Part shown: positions 1-8,735 of the stretch, in pieces
Layout of the letters: each line of letters begins with the position of its first letter
How positions within the stretch are numbered: the first letter of the stretch is position 1
Source of the DNA: Aquamicrobium sp. LC103
GTDB taxonomy: Bacteria; Pseudomonadota; Alphaproteobacteria; Rhizobiales; Rhizobiaceae
DNA: 64,000 nucleotides
Reading direction: 5' to 3'
Assembly: GCF_001014615.2 (NCBI RefSeq)
Contig: NZ_LBCQ02000001.1
Location: 62,001-126,000, forward strand
Position numbers and translations under genes: made by a program
The notes under the pieces: model-generated
What the model was told of the DNA's origin: nothing
What the model saw: only the letters and a program-made list of their open reading frames with translations
Databases searched by the model: none

Positions 1-18
1 GAGACGCGCCTTGCTCAT
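1..18 (-). CDS. Start of the next conjugation gene (partial)
   Basis: An ATG at 16-18 on the minus strand overlaps the traG stop codon (ATGA) and reads six codons, MSKARL, before the window edge. The overlap implies translational coupling in the transfer operon. In related rhizobial ICEs a small ribbon-helix-helix protein followed by the trb genes comes after traG; that identity is inferred from synteny, since six residues cannot prove it. Confidence 0.45.
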
Positions 19-2015
19 AGCGTGATCCCGTCATCGGGATCGAGCGAGGCGAGCCGCGCCATGCGGCGGAACTGCTGCGCCGGCTGCGGAAGGCGGCCGT
101 CGCGGGTGCCGGGATCGTCGGTTTCGTCATCGAGCACGGCGAGATCGTCGCGTGGCTGCTCGTGCAGGCGGACGACTTCGGCCGTGTCGAGCTGCGGCGC
201 GATCTGGTGTCCGCCTTCGTCCTCGCCGACCGCGGCGATGACGGAAGGCATGGCCGGCTTCTTCGGCTGCGCGAGCCCGGTCCAGTCGTCGGCGCGGGCG
301 GCGGGCCGGTCCGCATAGGCGCCGTTGCCGAGGATCGGGGCGGTGAGGACGCGCGCGGTGAAATTCGCGTCCGTGAAGTAGCGGATCTTGGTCGCCTTCG
401 CCGGCGGATGGCCGGAGACCATGACGATCTCCTGATGGTCGGGGAGCTGCATCACCTCGCCGGGGGTGAGCAGCGGCCGCGCCGTCTCCTGCCGCGAGAC
501 CATCAGGTGGCCGAGCCAGGGCGACAATCTGTGTCCCGCGTAGTTGCGCTGGGCGCGCAGCTCGGTCGCGGTGCCGAGCGCGTCCGAAATCCGCTTCGCG
601 GTGCGTTCGTCGTTGGTCGCGAAGGCGATGCGCAGATGGCAGTTGTCGAGGATGGAGTTGTTCGGGCCGTAAGCCTTCTCGATCTGGTTCAAGGACTGGG
701 CGATAAGGAAGGAGCGCAGGCCGTAGCCGGCCATGAACGCCAATGCGCTCTCGAAGAAATCCAGTCTTCCCAGCGCCGGAAACTCGTCGAGCATCAGGAG
801 CAGCTTGTGGTTCCGCGCGATGCCGTCCGAGCCGTCGAGACTTTCAGTGAGGCGGCGGCCGATCTGGTTGAGGATCAGCCGGATCAGCGGCTTGGTGCGC
901 GAGATGTCGGATGGCGGCACGACCAGATAGAGCGAGACGGGATGTTCGGCAGCGATCAGGTCGGCGATGCGCCAATCACATCGCGACGTGACTTCGGCCA
1001 CGGTCGGGTCGCGATAGAGACCGAGGAAGGACATGGCGGTGGAGAGCACGCCGCTGCGTTCGTTCTCCGACTTGTTCAGCACTTCGCGCGCGGCGCTGGC
1101 GACGACGGAATGCGGACCGGCCTCGCCGAGATGCGCTGTCGTCATCATCGACCACAGCGCCCTCTCGAAGGGGTGCGCCGGATCGGAGAGGAAGTTAGCG
1201 ACGCCGCGCAGCGTCTTGTCCTCTTCGGCGTAGAGGACATGCAGGATCGCGCCGACCAGCAGCGAATGGCTGGTCTTCTCCCAATGAGATCTGCGCTCCA
1301 GCGCGCCTTCGGGGTCAACGAGGATGTCTGCGATGTTCTGGACGTCGCGCACCTCATGGATGCCGCGGCGGACCTCCAGCAGCGGATTGTAGGCAGCGCT
1401 CTTCGGGTCTGTCGGATTGAACAGCAGGCAATGGGAGAACTGCGCGCGCCATCCGGCGGTCAGCGTCCAGTTTTCGCCCTTGATGTCGTGGATCACAGCC
1501 GAGTGCGGCCATGACAAAAGCGTAGGCACGACCAGGCCGACGCCTTTGCCCGATCTCGTCGGGGCAAAGGCCATGATGTGTTCGGGACCGTCATGGCGCA
1601 GATAGGTGCCGCCCATCAGGCCGAGGAAGACGCCCGACTGCTTGGTCAGGCCGGCCTCAGTGATGTCCTTGCGGTCGGCCCAGCGGGCGGAGCCATAGGT
1701 GGTGACGTGCTTCGCCTGCCGTGCGCGCCAGACCGACCCGACGATGGCGGAAAGCGCGGCGGCGATACCGCTTCCGCCGGCGATAAAGCCGGCGGTGCGG
1801 AAGACATCCGGCGCGTAGGCTTCGTAGACGTACCACCACTCGAACAGCCGCCAGGGATAGTAGAAGGGAAGGCCGTCAACGAGGAACCAGGACTCGCCGA
1901 GTCGGGCCTGAAAGCCGAGCTGGAAGGCAACCCATTGCGTTGCGGCCCATGTGCCGGCAAGCGCGATGCCGAACACGACCAGCATTTGTCCGATGAGCAC
2001 CTTCGTCGGCGTCAT
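15..2015 (-). CDS. traG: Conjugal transfer coupling protein TraG (VirD4 family)
   Basis: This is a 666-aa type IV coupling ATPase that delivers the relaxase-DNA complex to the mating channel at the inner membrane. N-terminal membrane segments lie around residues 8-30 and 75-95. The Walker A motif APTRSGKGVG is at about 151-160, and the Walker B region LLLMLDEFPALGRLDFFESA follows. The start MTPTKVLIGQ (ATG at 2013-2015) was chosen over an upstream ATG at 2069 because the family normally begins with this membrane segment. It is the last complete gene of the minus-strand transfer block and is separated from the relaxase by the AbiEi/ATPase cargo. Confidence 0.93.
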   Translation of the reverse strand: MTPTKVLIGQMLVVFGIALAGTWAATQWVAFQLGFQARLGESWFLVDGLPFYYPWRLFEWWYVYEAYAPDVFRTAGFIAGGSGIAAALSAIVGSVWRARQAKHVTTYGSARWADRKDITEAGLTKQSGVFLGLMGGTYLRHDGPEHIMAFAPTRSGKGVGLVVPTLLSWPHSAVIHDIKGENWTLTAGWRAQFSHCLLFNPTDPKSAAYNPLLEVRRGIHEVRDVQNIADILVDPEGALERRSHWEKTSHSLLVGAILHVLYAEEDKTLRGVANFLSDPAHPFERALWSMMTTAHLGEAGPHSVVASAAREVLNKSENERSGVLSTAMSFLGLYRDPTVAEVTSRCDWRIADLIAAEHPVSLYLVVPPSDISRTKPLIRLILNQIGRRLTESLDGSDGIARNHKLLLMLDEFPALGRLDFFESALAFMAGYGLRSFLIAQSLNQIEKAYGPNNSILDNCHLRIAFATNDERTAKRISDALGTATELRAQRNYAGHRLSPWLGHLMVSRQETARPLLTPGEVMQLPDHQEIVMVSGHPPAKATKIRYFTDANFTARVLTAPILGNGAYADRPAARADDWTGLAQPKKPAMPSVIAAVGEDEGGHQIAPQLDTAEVVRLHEQPRDDLAVLDDETDDPGTRDGRLPQPAQQFRRMARLASLDPDDGITL

Positions 2016-2279
2016 TCGCGCCCCGCACCATTGCCGCATGTCGGCCCGCGCAAGGGGCCGATCGGGCACGAGGCTTGTTGCTTGAAGGTGTTAAGTCAAA
2101 GACCTTTTCCGCCGCCATAGGCAGCAGAGATGATCTAAATACAACTGGTTATCATCTCTTATTCTTATATAATTAATCTGACAATCCTGTATTGCGGCGA
2201 TGGGTCGCGTGTCGGCGCCTCTATAATGGGGCAACATTATATCCTTGCAAATCTGGATGCTTGGTCCATAATTGCAAGG

Positions 2280-3449
2280 ATGATTGAGCGTCGAAAAGCT
2301 GCGGAGCTTGCAAAGCTCCTAGATCAAAGCCCTGCCGTCGCGCTACTCGGCCCGCGCCAGGTCGGCAAGACTACACTCGCCCACGAGATCGGCGAGCAGC
2401 GCCCCTCGCTTTATCTCGATCTCGAATCGGATGCGGACCGGGCGAAGATCTCCGAGCCCGAATTGTACCTTGCGGATCACGAAGACAAGCTCGTCATCCT
2501 CGATGAGGTGCAACGTCTACCAAATCTGTTCCAGAACCTTCGCGGACTGATCGACCGAGGCCGTCGCAAGGGATTGCGTGCCGGCCGCTTCCTGCTGCTC
2601 GGCTCCGCTTCGATCGAATTGCTGAAGCAGTCCGGCGAAACGCTGGCGGGGCGCATCGCCTATACCGAACTCGGCCCCATTGACGCGCTGGAAGTTCCGC
2701 CCGTCGATCTCGATCGTCTTTGGGTTCGGGGCGGGTTTCCTGACAGTTTCCTCGCCTCGAGCGACCGGGCCAGCCTGCGCTGGCGGCAGGACTTCATCCG
2801 CACCTATCTGGAACGCGACATTCCGATGCTGGGGCCGCGCATCGCCGCGGAAACACTGCGACGCTTCTGGACGATGCTCGCGCACCGCCAGTCCGCGTTG
2901 CTGAACGCCGCGGAGCTTGCCCGCGCCCTCGGCATCGACGGCAAGACGGTGGCCTCCTATCTTGATCTGCTGGTGGACCTGCTGCTGGTCCGCCGCCTTG
3001 AGCCGTGGCATTCCAATGCCGGAAAGCGGCTGGTGAAGTCGCCGCGCGTCTATGTCCGCGATAGCGGCATCGTCCATTCCCTGCTTGGTCTGGCGACGCT
3101 CGATGACCTGCTGGCGCATCCTGTCGCCGGGGCGAGTTGGGAAGGTATGGTGATCGAAACAGCGCACGCGGCCATGCCGGACGGGTCGCAGGCGAACTTC
3201 TTTCGCAGCGGCGGCGGAGCCGAGGTCGATCTCGTGTTGACTCTGCCGGGGGGAGAACGTTGGGCAGTCGAGGTCAAGCGCAGCCTCTCGCCCAAGGTCG
3301 AGCGCGGTTTCCATCATGCCTGTGAGGATTTGCAGCCTCAGCGGCGGATCGTCGTCTATCCCGGAACCGAGCGGTTCCCCCTGGCCGACGGCATCGAAGT
3401 CCTGCCTTTGCAAGATTTCGGCCGCGACCTTCTCGCGCTTGGCTCCTAG
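2280..3449 (+). CDS. AAA ATPase with C-terminal DUF4143
   Basis: This is a 389-aa P-loop ATPase of the AAA_14/DUF4143 type. The Walker A motif GPRQVGKTT is near residue 23 and LVILDEVQRLPN is the Walker B motif. The C-terminal part carries GGGAEVDLVL...WAVEVKRS, a PD-(D/E)XK-like pattern common in DUF4143 proteins. The start MIERRKAAEL was chosen because the family typically begins just before the P-loop; an ATG at 2226 is in frame and would add 18 residues. The cellular role of the family is unclear, and it is common in mobile and defence islands. It converges on the AbiEi-like gene, and the two stop codons overlap (3446-3449). Confidence 0.85.
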   Translation: MIERRKAAELAKLLDQSPAVALLGPRQVGKTTLAHEIGEQRPSLYLDLESDADRAKISEPELYLADHEDKLVILDEVQRLPNLFQNLRGLIDRGRRKGLRAGRFLLLGSASIELLKQSGETLAGRIAYTELGPIDALEVPPVDLDRLWVRGGFPDSFLASSDRASLRWRQDFIRTYLERDIPMLGPRIAAETLRRFWTMLAHRQSALLNAAELARALGIDGKTVASYLDLLVDLLLVRRLEPWHSNAGKRLVKSPRVYVRDSGIVHSLLGLATLDDLLAHPVAGASWEGMVIETAHAAMPDGSQANFFRSGGGAEVDLVLTLPGGERWAVEVKRSLSPKVERGFHHACEDLQPQRRIVVYPGTERFPLADGIEVLPLQDFGRDLLALGS

Positions 3450-4063
3450 AAACGCGCCGGTGAACAAGCAATGGCCTCCACATAGGGGCGCATGACGTTC
3501 TCCACCCGGCAGACCTTGGCGTATTTGAGCAATTTGCCGGAATCGAACTTCATGCGTTGCCGGTAGAGTTGGAGCGCCTCCAGCACCACATCCATACCGA
3601 TCCGGTTGCGGAACTTGAAGCAATCGGCGATCGACTTCTCGGCGTCGTAGATTCTCACCTGCACGCCGTCGATGTCATGGTGCTCGATGCCGGCCTTGAA
3701 CGAGGCTTCCGAAAACTGATGCGCGAGGACCGGCGGATAGTCGAGCGAAGGCGAGCGCGAATCGCGGGGGATAGCCAGGGAGACCGCATGCGGGATCTGG
3801 GTGGTGATCCCATGCCAGGACAGCGCGGAGACAAGGCAGATAACGGCGTGCGGAAAGCGCAGGCTGACGGTAACGAGATCGGGATTGCCGATGGGCGGCA
3901 GATCGGCGAGACGGTAGACGCCGCGGCTGATCTGCTCGATGACGCCCCGGTCCTTGAGCGCATAGAGCGTATAGCGGCTGAGGCCCTGCCCCAGCGCTTC
4001 GCTCATGCGGAGCTGGCCTCCGTGGGCGCGGAAAACCTCTTCAGGTCGAGCCGTTTTCGGCAT
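3446..4063 (-). CDS. AbiEi-type antitoxin / transcriptional regulator
   Basis: This 205-aa protein matches the AbiEi antitoxin family. A winged-helix N-terminus (EALGQGLSRYTLYALKDRG, then ISRGVYRLAD) is followed by a C-terminal domain containing VQVRIYDAEKSIADCFKFRN. In type IV systems AbiEi represses its own operon and counteracts the nucleotidyltransferase AbiEii. No AbiEii gene is visible next to it; its neighbour is the DUF4143 ATPase. The start MPKTARPEEV (4063) puts the ATG inside a long palindrome (4063-4110) that probably serves as operator; an ATG at 4081 would add six residues. The open frame continues to 4597 only as a shadow of the relaxase gene. Confidence 0.82.
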   Translation of the reverse strand: MPKTARPEEVFRAHGGQLRMSEALGQGLSRYTLYALKDRGVIEQISRGVYRLADLPPIGNPDLVTVSLRFPHAVICLVSALSWHGITTQIPHAVSLAIPRDSRSPSLDYPPVLAHQFSEASFKAGIEHHDIDGVQVRIYDAEKSIADCFKFRNRIGMDVVLEALQLYRQRMKFDSGKLLKYAKVCRVENVMRPYVEAIACSPARF

Positions 4064-4110
4064 CAGACAAATTGCCCTCATTTGTGAATAAGTGAGGACA
4101 TTATGTCTGA
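4063..4110. promoter_or_regulatory. 48-bp palindrome, likely AbiEi operator
   Basis: Nested inverted repeats share one centre at 4086.5: TCAGACA (4063-4069) pairs with TGTCTGA (4104-4110), and CCTCA (4076-4080) pairs with TGAGG (4093-4097). About 18 of 24 positions are symmetric. It overlaps the likely start of the AbiEi gene, which fits negative autoregulation as known for AbiEi proteins. Confidence 0.6.
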
Positions 4111-4166
4111 TTTCGCCGGCCATATCAATATCGTTCGTGGAGGGGATTCCTCCGTCATCAGGAGAA

Positions 4167-4207
4167 GCGGAATACCGCTCTTTCTGACAAGAAAAGCGGT
4201 ATTCCGC
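4167..4207. terminator. Perfect 12-bp hairpin between relaxase and AbiEi
   Basis: GCGGAATACCGC (4167-4178) and GCGGTATTCCGC (4196-4207) form a perfect 12-bp stem with a 17-nt loop. It starts 16 nt past the relaxase stop on the minus strand, as a terminator would. No clear U-tract follows, so it may instead be a protein-binding site or protect the mRNA end. Confidence 0.45.
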
Positions 4208-4223
4208 ATGATCCTGCCGCCGG

Positions 4224-6188
4224 TCAGACACCGATGCCTCGCTTTCGTCCGAACTCCCACGACACGCTGTTGCCGCGCGCGACGCCGGCGACGGACTGGC
4301 CGAGATGCTTTTCCAGAACAGGCCGCCAGGGCACGAGGCTGAAGCCCATGCCGTCGTCGAGCATGGCGAAGCGGCCACTGGCGAGCATGATCGAGCGGTG
4401 ATAGACGCCGCCGACGCGCTCGCCGTCCTGAACGGCTCGATGCTGCAAGCCGGTCTCGTCGGCGATCTTCTTCGCGGCCGCTTCGATCTCCCGGCTACGC
4501 AAGGTGGCGAGCAGGTTGCGGGCGAAGAAGACGCGATGGCCGCGCCGCTCGGCGAGACCCTGTTCGACAAGGTAGTCCTCCCGATCGCGCATCGCATCGC
4601 GGACCTCGGCGCCGAAGCCGGTCTGGGCTAGGCCGGACACGTCACCGAAGCGCTGGCGGTCGAGCCAGGTCGCGCCAATGGCGCGGGCCTGCCGGTCGAT
4701 CGGCAGATGTGAACGCAGCTCGACATCGACGCCGCCAAGCCGTTTTGCTTCGTATGCTTTGCCGCGCTCGGCTAGATCGTCGGGCACGCGCCACACGCCG
4801 TCCTCGATGCGCTCGGCGATGCCGGCGCGGCGCAGCGCTTCGAGGCGGCGGACATGGGCGGCGACGAAGCTCTCCGGATCGTGTTCGGGCTTTGCAGCCG
4901 CGCGCTCGACGGCGAGATGTTGGTCGGTGCGATAGATGCCGTCCACGGCGAGCCCGGCGACGGTCCGGTCCACCGTCCGCTCCGTGGCGGCGCGGGTTTC
5001 AACGATACCGCTGATCGGCAATGCTTCCAGATCGGTTCCGGCGGCGAGCGGAACGTAATGGGCGCGGCCGTCGATGCCGTCGACGATCAGATAGCCGCGA
5101 TCGTAAAGCTCGTCGGCCAGCCCCTTGTCGACGATGCGGCCGACGACCGGCGCGGGCGACGATGCGCCGTCGAGCACCACCAGCTCACGCTTCATGCCGG
5201 ACATGGCGCGCTGCATGGTGCGGATGATGTCGCCGCGCTCGGCCATCTGGCGCAAGGTGGCCTCGGCATCGGCATGAAGCGTCCAAGCGCAGTTGCCGGT
5301 GTGATCGGCAAGGCCCATCTCTGTGAGCCGCTGGAGCCGGCCGATCATCGCCGTGCGGCGGAACCGGCCTTGCGCGTCGGCCGGCTCCGACAGCAGGTTG
5401 ATGGCGCCCTCGTCCGCCTCGCGCTGGATCATCCGGTCGAGGCCGGTCCATCGCTCCTGCACGACCTCGCGCAGCATGCCGGTGCGGATTTCCATCTCGG
5501 TGCGCGGGCCGAGCCATTCGGTCGCCAACTCGCGGGCGCGGTTGCGCATGCCGTTGGCGATGTAGTCGCGGGCAATCACCAGATCCGATCCGTCCGGATG
5601 GCGGCCGCGCAGGACGATATGGGTGTGCGGGTTGTCGGTGTTCCAGTGATCGACTGCGACCCAATCAAGCCGCGTGCCGAGATCAGCTTCCATGCGGCTC
5701 ATGAGATCGCGCGTATAGGATTTCAGGTCGCCGATGTCGTCGGCGTCCTCGGGCGAGACGATGAACCGGAACTGATGCCGGTCGCCGTGACCGCGCTGCT
5801 CGAAGGCTTCGATGTCGGCCTCGTCGGTGCCGGGACCATAGGCATGGGCCTTGCTGCCGTCTCTCGTCACGCCGTCGCGCTCGATGTAGCGCAGATGGGT
5901 GATGGTCGAGCGTGCGCTGGCCTTCTCCAGATTGACCAGCCGGGTCTTGATGACGACGCGGCGGGCATTGCCGCGAAGGGACTGGCCGGCGAGCTTCGCC
6001 GCAACATGACCTCGGCCGAAGCGGGCGCCTGATCGCGACGGCCGCCGCTGGAGCGTCCCGCCGCCGGCCGGTCCCGCCTTCGACGTGGCCTTGAGCACGC
6101 GGCTGGTGAACTTCGGAGTCCGCGCGCTGCCTCGCGATTTCGGCGGCGCGACCTTCGGCCGGAAGCGGTCTTCGTCACGCTCAGCCAC
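4224..6188 (-). CDS. Relaxase with DUF3363 (VirD2/RlxS-like)
   Basis: This 654-aa conjugative relaxase nicks oriT and becomes covalently attached to the transferred strand. A basic, low-complexity N-terminus precedes LRYIERDGVTRDGSKAHAY. The metal-binding histidine motif NPHTHIVLRGRHPDG follows near residues 183-197, and the long C-terminal half is the DUF3363 region typical of rhizobial ICE relaxases. A GTG at 6186-6188 was chosen because GGAG lies 8 nt upstream; an ATG at 6233 is in frame but lacks comparable support. A candidate oriT lies about 140-190 bp upstream. Confidence 0.9.
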   Translation of the reverse strand: MAERDEDRFRPKVAPPKSRGSARTPKFTSRVLKATSKAGPAGGGTLQRRPSRSGARFGRGHVAAKLAGQSLRGNARRVVIKTRLVNLEKASARSTITHLRYIERDGVTRDGSKAHAYGPGTDEADIEAFEQRGHGDRHQFRFIVSPEDADDIGDLKSYTRDLMSRMEADLGTRLDWVAVDHWNTDNPHTHIVLRGRHPDGSDLVIARDYIANGMRNRARELATEWLGPRTEMEIRTGMLREVVQERWTGLDRMIQREADEGAINLLSEPADAQGRFRRTAMIGRLQRLTEMGLADHTGNCAWTLHADAEATLRQMAERGDIIRTMQRAMSGMKRELVVLDGASSPAPVVGRIVDKGLADELYDRGYLIVDGIDGRAHYVPLAAGTDLEALPISGIVETRAATERTVDRTVAGLAVDGIYRTDQHLAVERAAAKPEHDPESFVAAHVRRLEALRRAGIAERIEDGVWRVPDDLAERGKAYEAKRLGGVDVELRSHLPIDRQARAIGATWLDRQRFGDVSGLAQTGFGAEVRDAMRDREDYLVEQGLAERRGHRVFFARNLLATLRSREIEAAAKKIADETGLQHRAVQDGERVGGVYHRSIMLASGRFAMLDDGMGFSLVPWRPVLEKHLGQSVAGVARGNSVSWEFGRKRGIGV

Positions 6189-6329
6189 GGCGGCGCTCCG
6201 TCCAAGCCGGGACAAGCCGATGCGATGAAGCACGCGAATGATGCCGCGCCGTCAAAGGCTTGGCTAACCGACCGGCACACGCGGCCACCCGCCGCGTGCC
6301 GCCCCAACCGACGTGCAGACAACACATTC

Positions 6330-6363
6330 CGGACGGCCGCGTGCCGTCCGCTTTTATCTTGCC
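6330..6363 (+). other. Candidate origin of transfer (oriT)
   Basis: An 8-bp perfect inverted repeat (6330-6337 with 6343-6350, CGGACGGC/GCCGTCCG) is followed after four bases by TATCTTGCC (6355-6363). This differs by one base from the TATCCTGCC core shared by RP4-type oriT and T-DNA borders, where the nick falls between G and C. It lies in the only long non-coding gap next to the relaxase gene. A second stem, CACGCGGC/GCCGTGTG-like (6278-6298), is upstream. Site and nick position are inferred by analogy. Confidence 0.45.
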
Positions 6364-6409
6364 CTGCGCCTTCGGCGCTCCGTTCGGGTGCTTCAGCGTT
6401 GCCATGCGA

Positions 6410-7105
6410 TCAATCCGTCTGCACGTCGGGGCTCTCGGTTTCAGCGGGTTCCTGTTGCCTGTCGCGGCGCTTGTCGGTGGCGAACAGGCTTTCGGCCGAT
6501 GACGTGGATGCCAACGATTCCGCCGCCGTGTCGATCGCGAACAGGGGCGGGTGCTGCGATGCGGCACCGTGCCCGCCGGGGCCTGCGAAGAGCCCAGGCG
6601 GGCCGCTGCCGAAGATTGGCGCGAGCTTGTCGAGATAGGCGATCGTCTCGGCCGGAAGCGGCACGCCGAGGAGCTTGTGTTCCTCGTAGCGTGCCGGTCC
6701 GGCGTTGTAGGCGGCGAGCGCGCCCGGCATGCCGTAGCGCTCGCGCATCTCGCTGAGATAGGCGGTGCCAGCGACGATGTTGTCTTGCGGATCGAAGGGG
6801 TCGCCGCCGAGCCGATGACGAGCGCGCAGCTCGTCCCAGGTAGCGGGCATGATCTGCATCAGGCCGCGCGCACCCTTGGACGAGACGGCGCGCGTGTCGC
6901 CGTTGCTCTCTGCGCCCATAACGGCGCGTATCCAGCGCTCGGGAATGTCGAAGCGGCGCGACGCTTCGGCGATCGACGCGGCCCACGGATCGGCGTCGTC
7001 ATGACGTTCGACGGACGCGCTGTCCGGCGGCGGCGCGGACGCCTGTTCGGCATGACCAGCGACACCCGACAGCGCGAGCATGATACAGGCAAAGCACGCC
7101 GGCAT
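6410..7105 (-). CDS. Lytic transglycosylase (VirB1-like)
   Basis: This 231-aa SLT-type peptidoglycan hydrolase probably opens the cell wall for the mating apparatus. A signal peptide (MPACFACIMLALSGVAGHAE) precedes the catalytic domain, which contains MGAESNGDTRAVSSKGARG, GLMQIMPATWDEL and LAAYNAGPARY; the Glu of AESN is the expected catalytic acid. The ATG at 7105 is preceded by GGAG 4 nt upstream and places the signal peptide at the N-terminus, so the upstream in-frame ATGs to 7336 are disfavoured. It sits between the DUF736 gene and the candidate oriT. Confidence 0.9.
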   Translation of the reverse strand: MPACFACIMLALSGVAGHAEQASAPPPDSASVERHDDADPWAASIAEASRRFDIPERWIRAVMGAESNGDTRAVSSKGARGLMQIMPATWDELRARHRLGGDPFDPQDNIVAGTAYLSEMRERYGMPGALAAYNAGPARYEEHKLLGVPLPAETIAYLDKLAPIFGSGPPGLFAGPGGHGAASQHPPLFAIDTAAESLASTSSAESLFATDKRRDRQQEPAETESPDVQTD

Positions 7106-7340
7106 GATGCTCCGGAAGGCCGCGTGCCGCGTGCGAGAAACGCCCTGCCCGAACGCCGCCAGCCTGCCACCGTGCTCGCTTCGGTCAAGGGCAAGGCTGC
7201 GCCGGCCGCGATGCGGCCGCCCTTGACCTGCGCTGCGCGCGATGGCCGCCTGACAGGCGATCGGGTCGGAGGGATGATTCGCGATCCGACCGATCAGAGG
7301 GATGAGGATCATTCCGGATCGGAGCATCGCGGGCATCGTG

Positions 7341-7670
7341 CTATTCCTTCTCGTCGCGCTTCGACGGCCGGTTCCACATCAGGTTCCAGACCTTCTCGTC
7401 GGCCTCCGACCGGAACAGGGCGGCGCGGATCGGCTGCGTGAAGGTCGGGTCGTCGAGGGCGACCGAGAGGTAGTCGCCGGCCTTCTCGCCGCTGCGGTTC
7501 CACGCCGCGCCGACCTCGCGGTCGTCGGCGGCGTAGATGCGATGGTCCGGCGCGTTTTCAGCGTCGGAGTTCTCGGCCGGGCGGATGTTCAGCTCGACGT
7601 CCAGGGCGAGCGTCCTGACATGGCCGGCATAGCCGGCCTTGGTCTTCGTGAAAGTGCCAATCTGGGGCAT
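7341..7670 (-). CDS. DUF736 family protein
   Basis: This is a 109-aa protein with the DUF736 hallmarks: N-terminal MPQIGTFTKTKAGYAGHVRT, then GAAWNRSGEKAGDYLSVALDDPTFTQPIRAALF. The family is a frequent companion of rhizobial and sphingomonad conjugation modules and has no established biochemical role. The start was set by the conserved MPxIGTF N-terminus. A second DUF736 gene (14735-15049) and a decayed third copy (15405-15757) occur in this element. Confidence 0.9.
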   Translation of the reverse strand: MPQIGTFTKTKAGYAGHVRTLALDVELNIRPAENSDAENAPDHRIYAADDREVGAAWNRSGEKAGDYLSVALDDPTFTQPIRAALFRSEADEKVWNLMWNRPSKRDEKE

Positions 7671-7704
7671 CTTGTCCTCCTGTGCGGTTGCGGAAGCCGG
7701 ACCG

Positions 7705-8268
7705 CTATGGCCCGGCGGAAACCGGCCGGGCGGACTGTTCCGCTGGGCTCGGATCGGTGTCGTCGGCAGTCCAGACCGGAACCGCGCGGCCGACGATACT
7801 GGTGACGGGAAGCGGGCCGACATAGCGGCCGTCGAAGGAATCTGCGGCGCCCCAGTTCATGAGGAAGGCTTCGCCGTCGCGCAGCATGTGACAGCCACGC
7901 CAGACCGGCAGCGGCCGATCGTGCGTGTCGCGCGCGCGGGCCTGTCCGTAGAGCGTACCGTAGGCGATGATGTCGTTGCCGTGACGGCACACGGTCTCGC
8001 CGCCGAGCGCGAGCACGCGCTTGAGAAGCGGCACACCCCGAGGCAGGTATCCGCGCTCGTCAAGGAAGGCTGCCAGCGCGTCGGGCGGCATGACGATGGC
8101 AATATCCGTGACGGCAATGCCGGTTGCGGGCTCGATGCGATAGAGGCCGAGCGGGAGGCTGGCCGACACGTTCCAGCTGAAGCGCGGCGCGTGTCCAGAC
8201 CAGACAGGCACGGCGATCAGCAGGGCGCCGCCGACGGTCATGGCGAGGGTGAAGCCGCGCACAGTCAT
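7705..8268 (-). CDS. traF: Conjugation signal peptidase TraF (S26 family)
   Basis: This 187-aa membrane peptidase resembles TraF, which processes the conjugative pilin in related systems. One N-terminal transmembrane segment (residues 5-22) is followed by SASLPLGLYRI, carrying the catalytic Ser, and PLLKRVLALGGETV, carrying the catalytic Lys. The GDGEAFLMNWG-like region and GRYVGPLP complete the fold. Its ATG overlaps the stop of the DUF2840 gene (8265-8268), so the two are translationally coupled. Confidence 0.9.
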   Translation of the reverse strand: MTVRGFTLAMTVGGALLIAVPVWSGHAPRFSWNVSASLPLGLYRIEPATGIAVTDIAIVMPPDALAAFLDERGYLPRGVPLLKRVLALGGETVCRHGNDIIAYGTLYGQARARDTHDRPLPVWRGCHMLRDGEAFLMNWGAADSFDGRYVGPLPVTSIVGRAVPVWTADDTDPSPAEQSARPVSAGP

Positions 8269-8735
8269 GACAGCAGCTCGCGGCGGCGCAGCCAGGCGCG
8301 ATGCTGCTCGGCCGTATAGGGATGCGGCGGCTGGCGAATCCAGAGCTGGTTGTGGACGTGCCGCCAGTAGTCCGGCGTGGCGTCGGCCGGATCGAGGCCG
8401 AGCGCTTCCACGGCGTCGATCGCCTGCAAGGCGCGCTCGACCTGGTGCCAGCCGGAGACGAACAGCAGGGTCTCGGCACCGGGATGCACGAAGGGCCACA
8501 TCGAGCATGTCTCGCCGGGAGCTACGGCGCGCATGATGTAGATATGCGAGATGGCCGTGCCATGCGGCCCGCGCTCCCAACGCAGAAGCGCGAACACGCT
8601 GTCCGGCGCGAACAAAGCGAGGCTGCGGCGGCGGTCGAGCCGTCGCTTGCGCACCGGCCTCGCAAAGCGCAGCCAGACATTGATGCGATCGGGCACGAAG
8701 ATGGTGGTGGCGCTGGTGTAGCGGCGCGTGCTCAT
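8265..8735 (-). CDS. DUF2840 family protein
   Basis: This 156-aa protein belongs to DUF2840, found almost only in alphaproteobacterial conjugation modules between a ParA/ribbon-helix-helix pair and traF. Recognisable stretches include RFARPVRKRRLDRRRSLALF, WERGPHGTAISHIYIMRA and the C-terminal WLRRRELLS. Its function is unknown. The start codon overlaps the stop of the upstream ribbon-helix-helix gene (8732-8735), again as ATGA. Confidence 0.88.
   Translation of the reverse strand: MSTRRYTSATTIFVPDRINVWLRFARPVRKRRLDRRRSLALFAPDSVFALLRWERGPHGTAISHIYIMRAVAPGETCSMWPFVHPGAETLLFVSGWHQVERALQAIDAVEALGLDPADATPDYWRHVHNQLWIRQPPHPYTAEQHRAWLRRRELLS

Noticed and set aside
162-1514. 450-codon plus-strand frame across traG
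   Set aside because: It is antisense to the well-conserved coupling protein and shows no family features.
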